From: Dendrocalamus latiflorus
Lineage: Eukaryota > Streptophyta > Magnoliopsida > Poales > Poaceae
DNA length: 64,000 bases
NCBI GenBank assembly: GCA_017311315.1
Contig: CM029647.1
Coordinates: 3,976,576-4,040,575 of the forward strand
Reading direction: 5' to 3'
The first letter of the stretch is position 1; each line of letters starts with the position of its first letter. Under the pieces are notes generated by a model. It was not told the origin of the DNA, did not search any database, and saw nothing but the letters and a program-made list of their open reading frames with translations. This document shows positions 11,147 to 23,020 of this stretch, piece after piece. Position numbers and translations under genes: made by a program.

Positions 11147-13213
11147 ATGGCGGTGGTTTACGTGTTGTTCGTTGCGCTGATCGCCTCATGTCATGCACAC
11201 GGGGCGTATGGTGGCGGTCATCCATGGCCGGCGCCCTCTGGCCTCCCCGGCGACCTCGGCGCGCTCGCCGCGGCGGGGAAGCTCCGGACGGACCCCAACG
11301 CCACCGTGCCGGCCTCGATGGACTTCGGCAACATCACGACGGCGCTCCCGACAGCGGTGCTCTTGCCGGCATCCCCGGGGGACGTGGCCGCGCTCCTGCG
11401 CGCCGCGTACTCCACCCCCGGGTGGCCGTTCACCGTCTCGTTCCGCGGCCGCGGCCACTCTGTCATGGGGCAGGCCTTTGCCCCCGGCGGCGTGGTCGTC
11501 CACATGCTGTCCCTGTCGTCGTCGGCCGCGCGCCGCATCAACGTGTCGGCGGACGGCCGGTACGTGGACGCCGGCGGCGAGCATCTGTGGATCGACGTGC
11601 TGCGGGCCACGCTGGAGCGCGGCGTGGCGCCGCGGTCGTGGACGGACTACCTCCACCTCACCGTCGGCGGCACACTCTCCAACGCCGGCGTCAGCGGCCA
11701 GGCGTTCCGGCACGGCCCCCAGATATCCAACGTGTACGAGCTTGACGTCATCACCGGTACGTTCAGTGCACACACACAACATCCATGCACCACACTGGCA
11801 AGCAACGCCTCCGATTACGTATACCACACTGCATTACTGCAATCGATCGCTAGCTTGTTCAGGTGCAACTACGATTAATCTAGTTTAGTATTAGTAATTT
11901 GTTAACTACAGTGCAAGTTAATTAACATTAGTGATTAATTAATGCGTACAAGTTAATGTCCAGCTGCATACACCGGCCGCGGCCGGCGTCAACGTCTTTA
12001 ATTAATTAGATTCGCTGGCTCGCAACGATGCGTTGACTTTGACATTTTCCGCGGTTAATTACTCTACTCTAGTAGTACGCTGTGGCTTTGCGTTGACTCG
12101 GTTCAACGCGCGCGCGCGCGCGTGCAGGCTACGGGGAGATGGTGACGTGCTCCAAGGCGCTCAACTCGGACCTGTTCGACGCGGTCCTGGGCGGGCTGGG
12201 CCAGTTCGGCGTCATCACCCGCGCACGCATCGCGCTCGAGCCGGCGCCGGCGAGGGCGCGGTGGGTGCGGCTCGTCTACACCGACTTCGCCGTCTTCACC
12301 GCCGACCAGGAGCGGCTCATCGCGCCACGGCCGGACGGCTCTTTCGAGCCGATGAGCTACGTCGAGGGGTCGGTGTACGTGAACCACAGCCTCGCCGCCG
12401 GGCTGAAGAGCGCAGGGTTCTTCTCCGACGCCGACGTGGCGAGGATCGTCGCGCGCGCGGCGGAGAGGAACGCCACCGCCGTGTACAGCATCGAGGCGAC
12501 ACTGAACTACGACAACGCCACGGCTGCATCGGTGGATCAGGAGCTCAGGTCGGTGCTCGACGAGCTGAGGTTCGAGAAGGGGTTCGCGTTCGTGCGCGAC
12601 GCGTCCTACGTGGAGTTCCTCGACCGGGTGTACGGCGCCGAGGTGGCTCTGGAGAAGGTCGGGCTGTGGCGAGTCCCGCACCCCTGGCTCAACATGTTCG
12701 TGCCGCGGTCGCGCATCGCCGACTTCGACCGCGGCGTCTTCAGGGGCATCCTCCAGGGCACCGACATCACCGGACCTCTCATCGTGTACCCAGTCAACAA
12801 ATCCAAGTACGTACGCACACTTGTAATTTCATCTCTCTCTCGATGAGCATGCATGTATCGGTGAGTGACTCGGCGTATCAGAACGTATTGATTCGTCCCC
12901 GATCCTCTCCGTGATTCGGTTCAGGTGGGACGACGGCATGTCGGCGGTGACGCCGGCGGAGGACGTGTTCTACGCCGTGGCACTGCTATTCTCGTCGGTG
13001 GCGAACGACCTGAAGCGGCTGGAGGCTCAGAACCGGAGGATACTGCGGTTCTGCGACCTCGCCGGGATCGGGTACAAGGAGTACCTGCCGCATTACACGA
13101 GCCGCGGCGATTGGGTCCGGCACTTCGGCGGCAAGTGGAATCGGTTCGTGGAGATGAAGGACAAGTACGACCCGAAGAAGCTGCTCTCCCCCGGCCAAGA
13201 CATCTTCAACTAA
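11147..13213 (+). CDS. CKX1: Cytokinin oxidase/dehydrogenase (three exons, 525 aa)
   Basis: Irreversibly degrades cytokinins by oxidative removal of the N6 side chain; an FAD enzyme of the BBE-like family, probably secreted. Exons are 11147-11756, 12128-12806 and 12925-13213, all GT..AG with compatible phases. Residues 1-18 form a signal peptide. GRGHS at 101-105 supplies the His for covalent FAD linkage, and WTDY near 165-168 supplies the catalytic Asp. GGTLSNAG and the C-terminal GQDIFN are family hallmarks. Several N-glycosylation sequons (NAT, NIT, NVS, NHS) fit secretion. Length is close to maize CKX1 (about 534 aa), which it closely resembles from its MAVVY start. The frame is open 30 nt further upstream but only from a GTG, so the ATG at 11147 is the start. 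Assignment to rice CKX1 rests on remembered similarity and gene order. The coding exons are GC-rich and the flanks AT-rich. Confidence 0.95.
12109..12123 (+). repeat. (CG)n run at the 3' end of CKX intron 1
   Basis: An alternating CG tract runs into 'tgcag', the acceptor of exon 2 at 12128. It replaces the usual pyrimidine-rich tract. Alternating CG is prone to methylation, to Z-form DNA and to length change. Confidence 0.8.
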
Positions 13214-13710
13214 TTACTACGAACTCATATATCTTGGATTAATGTGGAGGTGTATATATAGCAGTTAATTTATAGATAATTACTCTCTCAAAACTATAGA
13301 TGATTAATCACAAGGTCATGCGATCGGGTTCAGATCTCCTTGCTCCTTAAAGCCAACATGCGCAGCTCCTCCCGTGTACTTAAGGGGGAAAAAGTCATGT
13401 GATGCGAAATATTGTTGTGTACTTAGGCCATTCTCAGTGGAGAGTTTCATGATGTTGTTTCCAAGACTGCCATATCATGTAAAATGAAATGAAACATGGA
13501 TGAAATATCCATCCTCAATGCATAGTTTCATTCTATTGTTTCATAGACATTTAATTTCATGACTCATATAGAGTTGGTAATCGTGCCAAGAGAGTTTCAT
13601 CTAGATGAAACTCACTTCTTCTCTCTCTTCTTAAAAATATTGCCATATCATCAAAAATGTCTATGTGGCAGCCTATTAAATGCAGATGAAACGCCCACTG
13701 ACCAAGAGAG
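13214..13710. other. CKX 3' flank and MITE-like sequence
   Basis: Short A/T-rich 3' flank after the stop codon, then from about 13428 a block beginning 'ggccattctcagtggagag' with repeated 'gtttcat' and 'atgaaac' words, typical of rice MITE interiors. No gene. Element ends could not be fixed because it merges into the inverted repeat that follows. Confidence 0.45.
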
Positions 13711-13791
13711 TTTACAGCCAGCTGAAGCACAAGAACCAAGAAACTTTGTGAGAGAAAGGGGTGGGTCATATAGCCTTCAGCTGGCTGTAAA
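13711..13791. repeat. Perfect 17-bp inverted repeat (hairpin)
   Basis: 'tttacagccagctgaag' at 13711-13727 is the exact reverse complement of 13775-13791, with a 47-bp loop. A partial third copy ('accagctgaaggctgta') lies near 14076. Probably a small MITE or the end of one. Confidence 0.85.
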
Positions 13792-13795
13792 CTAC

Positions 13796-14031
13796 GGGCA
13801 TGTTTGACAACGACTGCGGCTTATGGCTGAAATTTTTGAATTTTGACTGTTTACGGTACAGATTACGGAGAGATAGATACTCACTTGCGATTTTGGATGG
13901 TACAGATATTGGGCTTTTAACGTGTACATCGTTTAACTTGTAGACCCCGTCTTGAGAAAATACTCCGTTTGAAAGTTAGGTACTGTAGCAAAAGCCAAAA
14001 GCCGCCAGCTTCGGAGGAAAAGAACAGGCCC
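13796..14031. mobile_element. Tourist-like MITE, second copy (236 bp)
   Basis: Ends are 'gggcatgttt' and 'aacaggccc', flanked by TAC on both sides. The interior closely matches the copy at 5026-5269. Confidence 0.75.
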
Positions 14032-14889
14032 TACTATATGAATGGGCTGATAAGTGGGATGTAAGTGTCCATACAACCAGCTGAAGGCTGTATTTATTAG
14101 CCTTGCTCTGAGACTGGAGCGTCCCAGGTGGGTTTAGAATTCCTCTCATTGTCCGAACAAATCTAATAAAGAGAAGGCTATGGGGATCCATCTACATCTC
14201 TCTTTTATGTCGGTTCTTGTTCTTCATTATTGCTCTTATGTTCTCGTGTGATTGATCCCGTGGTTGCGGTTGTAGATTGTTCGCAATGAATACCTAATTC
14301 GCAACAAAAAAAAATAAGGGGAAATTGCATCTCATGTTCCTTTTTTGTGAAAAGACGCCGTCAATTGTAATGGAACTTTCGTTTCTATTAAATTGTAATC
14401 GTTCTTTCTTTAGATGGCACTGGCATTTGTTTAAAATACAGGGCCATTACATAAATTGACATTAGCAGGATAGGTCAGGTAATGGGTCATTTGTAAGTCG
14501 GCCGCCAAGTACCAGTTCAACCGTTTTTTATAAGGCATATGATTTTATTCATATTGTTGCAAAATATTACGCATGCATGTGAATTTATTAGCATTTTTCT
14601 TGCCCTCATTTATAACCCCTTGTCTTTTTTGCATTTATAAGTAACACTCACAAACTATTCTCTCTTCTCCTATAAAAAGAGTTATTCTCTCTCCTATTTC
14701 TAAGTTATTTAAACACGGATAGCTTGATCACTTCACTTCTCTTTATCTTGATTTTATAACATTTTCAATCCTTACAGGTTTGCCAGGCGGGGCAGGCCGC
14801 CAGGGAACCCGATGGTAGTCTCTGTTGCCGATCGTCCGATTTCTCTATCATGGCACTATTTTCGTTTGCTGTGGCGACTCCCGTGCGGT
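14032..14889. other. Intergenic A/T-rich sequence
   Basis: No gene. From about 14810 the sequence begins to read as decayed retroelement leader. The upstream LTR expected for the following copia element is not recognisable here. Confidence 0.45.
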
Positions 14890-15225
14890 GTGAACCTTCG
14901 GTTGCCATCTTAGCAGACCCGCCGTGCTCAGCGTGGAGGGATGCTTGGATGGCTTGATTGTCGTGGCTACGTTGATTTTCTCACCAGCAAGCTGTATTGT
15001 CTGCCTCGCCCTATTTCAGCTGTTGAGCTTGTACTTCCAAAGGTTGCTTTCGAATACGCTTATAAGGAGGCATGTGATGCTTTTGAGAATACCATGTAGA
15101 CTTTTCAGACTCAGTATGCTGCCTACAAGATATGGACCGATGAGGATGTTCGTGCCTTTGCTATTCTGGTTACTAGTATGGAGGTGCATCTTACTAGAGA
15201 TGTGGTTGGGTTGGCTTCAGCATAG

Positions 15226-15760
15226 ATGATGTGGGCGTATCTGCGCAACTGCTATGAGCCATTTGGTGATTCCTTATATCTTGTTGTTATGTGTCAGGAG
15301 CATGCATTACAACAGGGAGATGCCAATATGAACGAGTTCTATGCCCAGTTGTCTACGGTGTGGCGTCAGATTAATTCTTTAGGATCGGATGTTTGCCACA
15401 CTTGTCAATGCTGTCAACATCAGCAATCTCATCTGGAGCTTTGTCACATCTATGACTTCTTGACACGTCTCCGGACTGAGTATGAGCGGACTTATACTCA
15501 GTTGTTGGCTCACCTCCTTGTCTCTTTTGGAGGCCCTAACAACTGTTCGTACTAAGTAGATTCGCCTTCGTTGTGCGGGTCTGCTCCCGTCACAATAGTT
15601 TCCTTTGGTTTTGGCAGCTCCTCTAGCTTCTACACCCACTACGCCTCCAGCTACTCTTTCACCAGTGGCGTCTCCACTGGTGACCGCTGTTGGTAGGGAC
15701 CTCCACTGCACCAATTGCAACAAGGATGGATATATAGAACAGTTTTGTTATAGGAAGAAG
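15226..15760 (+). pseudogene. copia gag remnant 1
   Basis: A helical gag-like segment (MMWAYLRNCYEPFGD...) is followed, after a stop and a frame change, by a damaged zinc knuckle CTNCNKDGYIEQFC in which Tyr sits where the family has His. Not functional. It belongs to the copia remnant and is separated from pol by a second gag-like segment. Confidence 0.65.
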
Positions 15761-16009
15761 AAGAATTTACGTCATGGTGGCCTCTCAGAGGAGCGCTGGT
15801 GCTTCTGATACTTAGGAGTTTTTCACACTGCCGCGTCGCATGGCTACTTTTGCACCGTCTGGTTCTGTTGCACGGTCTTCTAGTAAGAGACCACCTTCTA
15901 CTTCTCCTTATTGAGATATATCACATTGGATTTTTAATTCTGGTGTTGTTATCTAATCAGATACGACAATTCGGCTTTACATTATGGTTTTTGGTTTCTA
16001 GTTCACTAT

Positions 16010-16130
16010 TTTTTTAATTTCGTCTTTTTCTGGCTTTTTGGTTTTTTCCCCATATTCGTTTATATTATCCATGATGGGCTAATCTGTTTTTAATTTTTAA
16101 ATTTAATTACATTAAAAAGCCACCAGCAGT
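16010..16130 (-). repeat. Dispersed A/T-rich repeat, inverted copy F
   Basis: 'atttcgtctttttctgg', 'cgtttatattatccatgatg' and 'gccaccagcagttacagtg' are the reverse complement of the words in copies A, B and C. It lies between the two gag-like segments of the copia remnant. Confidence 0.6.
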
Positions 16131-16321
16131 TACAGTGCATAAGAGTTCTAAAAAATGCTTGCACCATTGCAGTGCATAAGAGTTCTGAAAATGAATGCTA
16201 AGAAGGTTATGAAGATAATAACAGTAAGAGTTGATATATGCAAGCACCATTGCAGACATTAATTATATAAGTACTTTGGTAGCAAGTTCATCAAGATCTA
16301 GGATATGATTTTCTAGAGGAT

Positions 16322-16600
16322 GTGAAGAAGCATCCACCTGCAGTTGTTAGAGCTATAGTCGGAGGTGTGATCAAGGTTGCATCCGAGTCTAAGAAGATAG
16401 TGTTTAAGTTTACGAGTTTTATCCAGGGGATTTCTGATAGTAAGATTGTGCCTCCCGCTGCTTCGAGCTCTGAGAAGGCGAAGTATCATTGCTCCTTATG
16501 TCAGCATGATAGACACTTAGTCAAGTTCTACTTTAGACATGCCAAGGTCGCACGTTGTGACCGTGTTTGCGCTCTTAGGGGTATTCTAGGTCAACCCCAA
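16322..16600 (+). pseudogene. copia gag remnant 2 with damaged zinc knuckle
   Basis: Open for about 94 codons and containing CSLCQHDRHLVKFYF, a knuckle that keeps two Cys and one His but has Tyr for the last Cys. About 45 bp upstream, 'tttggtagcaagttcat' recurs at 23028, hinting at a shared retroelement leader. Two gag-like segments in one element suggest a nested or chimeric history. Confidence 0.5.
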
Positions 16601-17009
16601 ACTTAGAGTGCTCCTAAGACTGACACAAGATCTAGCGTTAGCTCTCATGACTTTCTTGGTTTTAGGCAGCGTCGATGACTTAATTTTCGTGCTTCTTCTG
16701 GTTTTAGTCCTCGAGTTGCTTCTGGTCAGGATTTTTGCTGTCCTGAGAATAGACCTCATTTTACCCGTTGAGGTAGCTATCCGCAGCGTGATGAGTATTT
16801 ATCAGGCAGAGGTTTGAGTTCTTTTTCTAGACCTCCTGTTTATGTGAGGTGAGTTGCGTAGTGTCGCTAGAGGTCAGTCTTCTAGATTTTCTGCTCGTCG
16901 TGTGACTCAGTACTAGATTTCTAGATCTACTCTTATTTACCCTAGTACTAAGCCATCGATGTTTACCTCTCACTAATTTAGGTTCGTCGAGCTAAGAAGG
17001 GAGATGTTT

Positions 17010-18760
17010 GGCTTGTTGATTCTGGTTGTTCTCGTCACATGACCGGAGATTCACGTTGGTTCTCTTCCCTAGTCCGAGCTCCAAGTGATGATACAATTAC
17101 CTTTGGAGACGCTTTGTCAGGTTGAGTCATCATTGAAGGTACTGTGCGCATTAATGATTCTTTCATTCTTAAGGATGTTACCTTAGCAAGTAAGTTGCAA
17201 CATAATTTTCTATATGTCTCCCAACTCACTGATGACAATTTCGAGGTGAGCTTTAAGAAAAATACTTATAATATTCTTAATTCTTTGGGAAATCTAGTTT
17301 GCGGGATTTTTAGGTTTGGGAGGATCCTTTGTGCTGATTTTATCGAGTCTTATAGTGATTCTCTCTAGTGCTTAGTTGCTTTCGAATCCTATAATCTTTT
17401 CTTTTGGCATAGGATACTTGGGTCGCATTGGTTTTGATCACTTAACCCGAGTTAGCGTCCATGACCTCATTCATGGTCTGCTTAAGCTTAAGATGGTCAA
17501 AGACTTAGTTTGTGCTTCTTGCTGGCATGGAAAAATAGTTGTTGTTTATCATCCTTTAGTCACTATGACTATGACCAATGCACCAGGACAGCTTCTTCAT
17601 ATGGACACTGTTGGTCTAGCTAGAGTGCAGTCGGCTAATGGGAAGTGGTATGTTCTTGTTATGGTTGATGACTTCTTAAGGTTCTCTTGGGTGTTTCTTA
17701 ACCTCAAAGGAGACTTTTAGTCATTTTCGGAGTTTGTTTAGTAAGTTGTCTATTGAGTTCCCTAGTGCCTTACGAGCGATTTGTTGTGACAATGGTACGG
17801 AGTCCACGAACTCCTACTTTGAGAGGTTCTGTGATGAGACATGTGTAGAGTATCAGTTCTCTTCTCTATATGTCCTTTAGCAAAATGGTGTTGTAGAGAG
17901 AAAGAACCACCGTCATCAAAATGGTCAGAATGATGTTAGATGAGTATGGTACACCTAGGAGGTTTTGGGATAAGGCTATAGCTACCGCTTGCCATGTTTC
18001 GAATGGAGTTTTTCTTAGGACACACTTACATCGCACTTCTTCTGAATTGAGGTATGGTGAAAGCCCAGTGTCTCACATTTTCGTGTTTTTTGTTGCAAGT
18101 GTTTCATTCTGAAGTCTGGGAACCTAGATAAGTTTGAGTCTCACTCATCTGATGGTATCTTTCTGAGTGACTCGACTTCTTCGTAGGGTTATAGGGTCTA
18201 TAACTGCGAGACAAGTAGGATTATGGAGACCTGTGGTACTTTCAATAAGGCTATTCTGGTACTAGGCCTAATATCTCAGGCCCAATTATGCAATCCGAGG
18301 TCATCTTTGTAGATGATGAGGATGATGAGATGAAGATTCTTTATCTGATCCAGTCCCATATATCCCTAAGCTGTCTGCTTCTACCACGGTGCCTCAAGAA
18401 AATCAGCCCTTACCTTCTAGCTCTTCTGGAGCTTGTGGATATACTCCTATCTCCACAGCTCATGAGGTAGAGGCCACATTTCATCACATTCAGGACCTCC
18501 CTGAGACATCCCCTAGAGTTTGGTATAAGAGGCTTAAGTTCTATCTTTTGAGTTATAGGTTTGAGATAGGTAAGGTAGATAAGACATTGTTCATTCGTAC
18601 TCATGGCAATGACTTTCTGCTCGTCCAGATATACATAGATGACATTATCTTTGGTGGCTCCTCTCATTCTCTTGTTTCCCAGTTTTCTGATGTTATGAGC
18701 ACAGAATTTGAAATGAGCATGATAGATGAGTTGAGCTTCTTCCTCAGCTTTCAAGTCTAG
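17010..18760 (+). pseudogene. copia pol remnant: protease, integrase, truncated reverse transcriptase
   Basis: Protease DSGCSRHMTG, an integrase core with HMDTVG and VDDF motifs, and integrase C-terminal text up to about 18112 are separated by stops and shifts. The reverse transcriptase resumes only at about 18480 and carries YIDDIIFG. The fingers and first palm segment, normally some 150 residues, have no counterpart in the ~370 bp between, so an internal deletion is likely. Confidence 0.7.
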
Positions 18761-18781
18761 CAGACTCGAGAGGGTACCTTT

Positions 18782-19560
18782 TTGCATCAAGGTAAGTACA
18801 CTCAAAACCTCCTGAGGCACTTTGACATGAGTGATGGCAAGCTGGTATCGACTCCGATGACGACCTCAACCACACTTGATCCCGATGTGGATGGCGAGCC
18901 TGTATATAAGAAGAAGTACTGCAGCATGATTGGCTCCATCCTATACCTCACTGCTTCAAGGCTAGCCATGCACTTCGCCGTGTGTTCGTGCACTCGATTT
19001 CAGGCTCCTCCTCGCGCCTCTCACAATCAGGTGGTTAAGCGCATTTTCAGGTACCTACGAGTTACTCTAGATTATGGTATTTGGTATTCTTCTACTTTCT
19101 GTCTTTCTCTCAGAGCCTACTCCGACGCAGACTTTGCTAGATGTAGGATAGATAGAAAAAGCACTTCTGGCACTTGCCAATTTATTGATACTTCTCTTAT
19201 TTTATGGTCTTCTAGGAAGCAGTCCAGTGTTGCACAGTCTACCGTAGAGGCCGAGTATGTTGCAGTCGCTAATTGCTATAGTCAGGTCATTTGGATGGTC
19301 TCGACCTTGCGAGATTTTGGGTTAGCCATAGATAGTGTTCTATTTTTTTGTAATAACATTTGTACCATTAACATTGCCAAGAATTTAGTGTAGCACTCTA
19401 GGATCAAGCATATAGATATTCGATATCATTTCCTTAGAGACCATGTGAAAACGAGTGACATAGTGCTTCAGTTTATTGAGAGTGACCAGCAGTTAGCTGA
19501 TATTTTTACCAAGCCTTTATATAGCTCAAACGTCATGGCTTTACGGAGAGAGCTTGTGGT
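18782..19560 (+). pseudogene. copia RNase H remnant
   Basis: An ORF with YSDADFA, RKSTSGTCQF and TVEAEYVAV, the usual Ty1 RNase H signatures, is stopped by a TAG at about 19391 within the conserved sequence. It then continues in frame to a 'DIFTKPL' motif near 19510. Confidence 0.8.
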
Positions 19561-20965
19561 GGTTTGTCCTTATGGTATAATCTGATGGGGGGCATCATGT
19601 ATTTTCTGTATCATATATTTATTTACTTTCTTTTGCACCATACTTATGAGTGCTTTTCATTTAGTCTTTCTAGCATAGACCGGAGTTATTATCATACTAT
19701 GATGTTTAGATTTCTTCCTCTCATCTTGTGACTTTATAATGTTGCTTATTAGTTGCTTCTCTTCTCACTAGGTTGAGTTCACTCACTTCTTTTAAGTCTA
19801 GCAGGGTTTGGTCCCGTGGGTAGATAGGGAATGTGTTTACTCCCTTGTGTTTAGATGATCAACTAATAGTTCTAGAGTCATATGGGGTAGATGAGAGCGA
19901 GTTTGAGCCATAGTGATCCCTCTATCTTGTCTATACTTTAAGAACTCCCATTTCTTCATTTTCCTAAGATTCTTCCCTTTTGCTTATTGTTTTGGTTTAG
20001 GAAGAGTTCATTTAAGATTATATTGAGCTTAATGTTGACATAACTTAGCTTGAATTAAAATATTTCTTAAATTGGCTCACTTGCTGAGGGGGAACTAGGA
20101 TTGTTATTGCATCATATTGCATTTTAAATTCAGCAATGTGCATTGCAATATAAATACATGGAGCTTTGATTATTATCCTTTTGTGATATGATATCTTGCT
20201 TTATATCTTACCATGTCTTGTGCTAATTTGATAGATTTATCATGACCTTGCTTTACTATGATAAAACCAAAAATGAATTTCAGCAAGTGCTAAATGTACT
20301 AAATTTGCTTAATTCCAAGTGTTTAAACAAAATAATTCAACATTGAACTTGTAGCACTCTAAATTGACTCAATTGTAGCTTCTTGGTTTCATTTAGTATA
20401 TTGACATGGATTAGCTTATTTTTGGATACCTTCGGCAAACCTATGATCTTGAACAAACTTGACTACTAAAAATCCTAGCTTTGCTACATATGGTTTGCCA
20501 TGATCTAGATGACTCTTTCACATAATATGGCTTGGTGTAATACTTGAAGAGTCACTTTGGATAATTTCCATGGCTCCTAATGCTAAAAATGAATAAAATA
20601 CAACCATTTCATTTCATTTGTGCTCTATCTTCTTCCATACATCTTGATGAATCTATTGTCAAAGAGGGAGAAAGATCGTAAAAATACACATCTAGAGTGT
20701 GATTTGGAGTTTTTTGTGGAAAATTGGAGCCTTATTGTTTTGCTATGACTCTCTTGATCTCTTCTCACCATGACTAAGGTCAAATAGAACAATTGTTCTT
20801 TCATATGGATGTAGAGTGAGATTTCGTGACTCTTTTGGTAGATTTGAAGCTTATTGCACTCTTCATTTGACCATTTGGAGCTTTCTTTGCAATTTCCCTC
20901 TTGTCTAATTTTAACTCATAATTGTATTTTTGATAAATTGCTAATGTGTTCATCAAGGGGGAGAT

Positions 20966-23020
20966 TGAAGGACCATGTGAGAATATCCTAGTTTATGGTA
21001 TGGTGAACCATTGCAATTTGGGAGATTTAGAAATTTAAATAGCAGTGTTGTTGGTCGGTCAGGAGAAAACTGGTCAGACTAGCATTGTCCCACCGGTCTG
21101 ACCGGTTGGTGTCAACGGTCAGACTTCCTGGGTGGAGCGGTCAGACCGGCTTGTATCAGCAATCTGACCGATTGGGTGTTAGTGGTCAGACTGGCCCATG
21201 TTAGCGGTCTGACCGCCCGAGGGTTGGCGGTCTGACCGGCTGTGGAATGTCCAGATGGGGATTTTTGGCCAGAATTCGTATTTGTGGATTTTGAGTTGAA
21301 GAATGAGTTTTAGTGAGTATGGTCAGTGGTTTTATGTTGCATGAGGTATGTTACTGCTAACGTGGGTCAAATTGTGAAAAACTTGTGCCCAAAAATGATT
21401 TCTTTATCTTTGGATGTGCAGGGTCGCTTGGAGTCAACCATGGTCAATGACGAGGATTGAGGCTATGCTCATAGAGGAGTTAAGGCCCAAAATGATCGAT
21501 GATATTGGGTGAGACGGTGAGCTCAAGCATGGCACGTGAAAGGCGGGAAATATCGAAGGCAAGTTGATGTGGATACGCATATGTCTTACGCTTTTCAGTT
21601 AAAGAAATTATTTGACTGGAAGAAATTATTGAGCCCCATTAATTATTATCGAATGAATTTGTTTCTTAATGAATTTTCTTGTATTGATGAAAAATGTATT
21701 CTACCTTATGCAAGCTCTTTATGTATTCTCAGGTTTAAACATATTGAAGACTTTGGATCCACAAGGAAGGAGATAGAGACTGGGAAGCAAGGCATTGGGA
21801 GAAGGACATTAAAGAATCAGTCTTGCCGTGAGCATTCGGACCGGGCCTTGCCAAAACCGAAGGAGAGGACCTGTGTATATTTTGTGGACCGAAGCCTATT
21901 GATTTACTCAAGTGTTTTTTTAGCTGGTTAATGGAGCCCGAACTGGAAACTCGGATAGATCCAATCATGCGCGTGTACGAGTACTATTGTCGTATAAATA
22001 CATGATGAGAATGGAGGCAGATGGAGAAAAAAACAAAGCCACTAGAAAACAGGGAACAGTACGTGACTAGATAATGAGGAGAGTTTGTGCATGATTTTGG
22101 AGTTTTGTTTAGCCAATCAAATTCCATAGAAATTTTGCAAGTTTTTGTAAATTGAGATCGTTCAACCTTTCTGCTGAGAATTGGGAGCGCAATAGGGCTT
22201 TCGCTTGGTGGTTGTGAAGTCCGGCGCATGTGATCTTGCGAATTAAAGAGCGTTCGTTCTTGCATTGGCAATGGAGGATCGCTACGATTCAAGATAGGGC
22301 ACGTGAGTATCCAATCTTACGTCGAGAAGATCGGATGACCCCGTATCACAAGTTCAAACAGCGAGATTGCACCAAGTGGCTTAGACAGGCCAAGTGAACC
22401 GTGGTTCAGTGGAACCGGGACGAAAGAGACTTGACAACACATGGCAAGCTAGTGATGCACCTACACGTGGCAAGATGACGATTACTTGCAGTGGATGGTG
22501 ATGACCGGGTCAACGAAGGGTATTTTGCTAGTTTGGCCAAAATACCGAAAACTACCTTAAATCAAAACTGCAGCGAATGATGACACTTGGAAGAGCAGTT
22601 TAAGTTAAGGTAGAGCTGATTTGATCAAGATGGATCAAGGCTAAGGATTTAACATATTCGAGTTTATGTGCTTTGAAAAGTATGCATAAGTGAACATGTG
22701 TGAGTAAAACCCGTGTGTTTGGGGTTACCAGGTTTCTTCCATTACACTAAGTGGATAGCATCCACTATGGGGTAAATATGACTGGCTAGCCCATTTATAA
22801 AAAGGGGTTGGGATGGAGACATATGATTAACTATCCAGCCCACCTCTCTTATACTCCCTTGTTTTAGGATTAGGGTTTTGAGTGCTTGGTGTGCTCTCTG
22901 TCTTCCAAAGTAGAGTAGTTGTAAAATTTTTCTTTTCAAGCAGCAATATAATCAATCTGTGCCAAGAATGTATAAAAGATGGAAAGAACATCTGGGAATC
23001 ATCTTCCACCCATCTAGGCA
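20966..23020 (+). repeat. Large 3' LTR of the decayed copia element (right end approximate)
   Basis: Starts 'tgaaggaccatgtgagaat' right after the polypurine tract. It contains a cluster of 'ggtcagaccgg'-type words, a TATA-like 'atttataaaaagg' near 22794 followed by a leader, and A/T-rich sequence before 'ttttggtagcaagttcat' at about 23028. The right end and target duplication could not be fixed. A related block lies at 27.24-28.7 kb. Confidence 0.55.
21051..21242 (+). repeat. Cluster of GGTCAGACCGG-type words within the LTR
   Basis: Ten or so occurrences of 'ggtcagac' and 'gtctgaccg' in both orientations, loosely spaced every 15-30 bp. A smaller cluster is at 23415-23491. Short inverted units of this kind occur in LTRs of some rice retroelements. 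Confidence 0.75.

Larger units (their letters stand above)
14890..20965 (+). mobile_element. Heavily decayed Ty1/copia retrotransposon, internal region
   Basis: Ty1-order domains on the plus strand with many stops and shifts: a gag segment (about 15226-15760), a second gag-like segment (16322-16600), protease (DSGCSRHMTG, about 17015-17045), integrase (17376-18112), reverse transcriptase ending in YIDDIIFG (about 18630-18655) and RNase H (to about 19550). A polypurine tract 'aagggggagat' at 20955-20965 directly precedes an LTR. The ~1.4 kb between the pol end and that tract is non-coding. Part of an inverted A/T-rich repeat (about 16010-16130) separates the two gag segments. No matching 5' LTR was found. 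Confidence 0.8.

Noticed and set aside
11186..11888. Long alternative-frame and antisense ORFs over CKX exon 1
   Set aside because: Shadows of a GC-rich coding exon. Only the CKX frame carries conserved motifs.
12033..12914. 293-codon plus-strand ORF over CKX exon 2
   Set aside because: Arg/Gly-rich out-of-frame shadow. The CKX frame and its splice phases account for this stretch.
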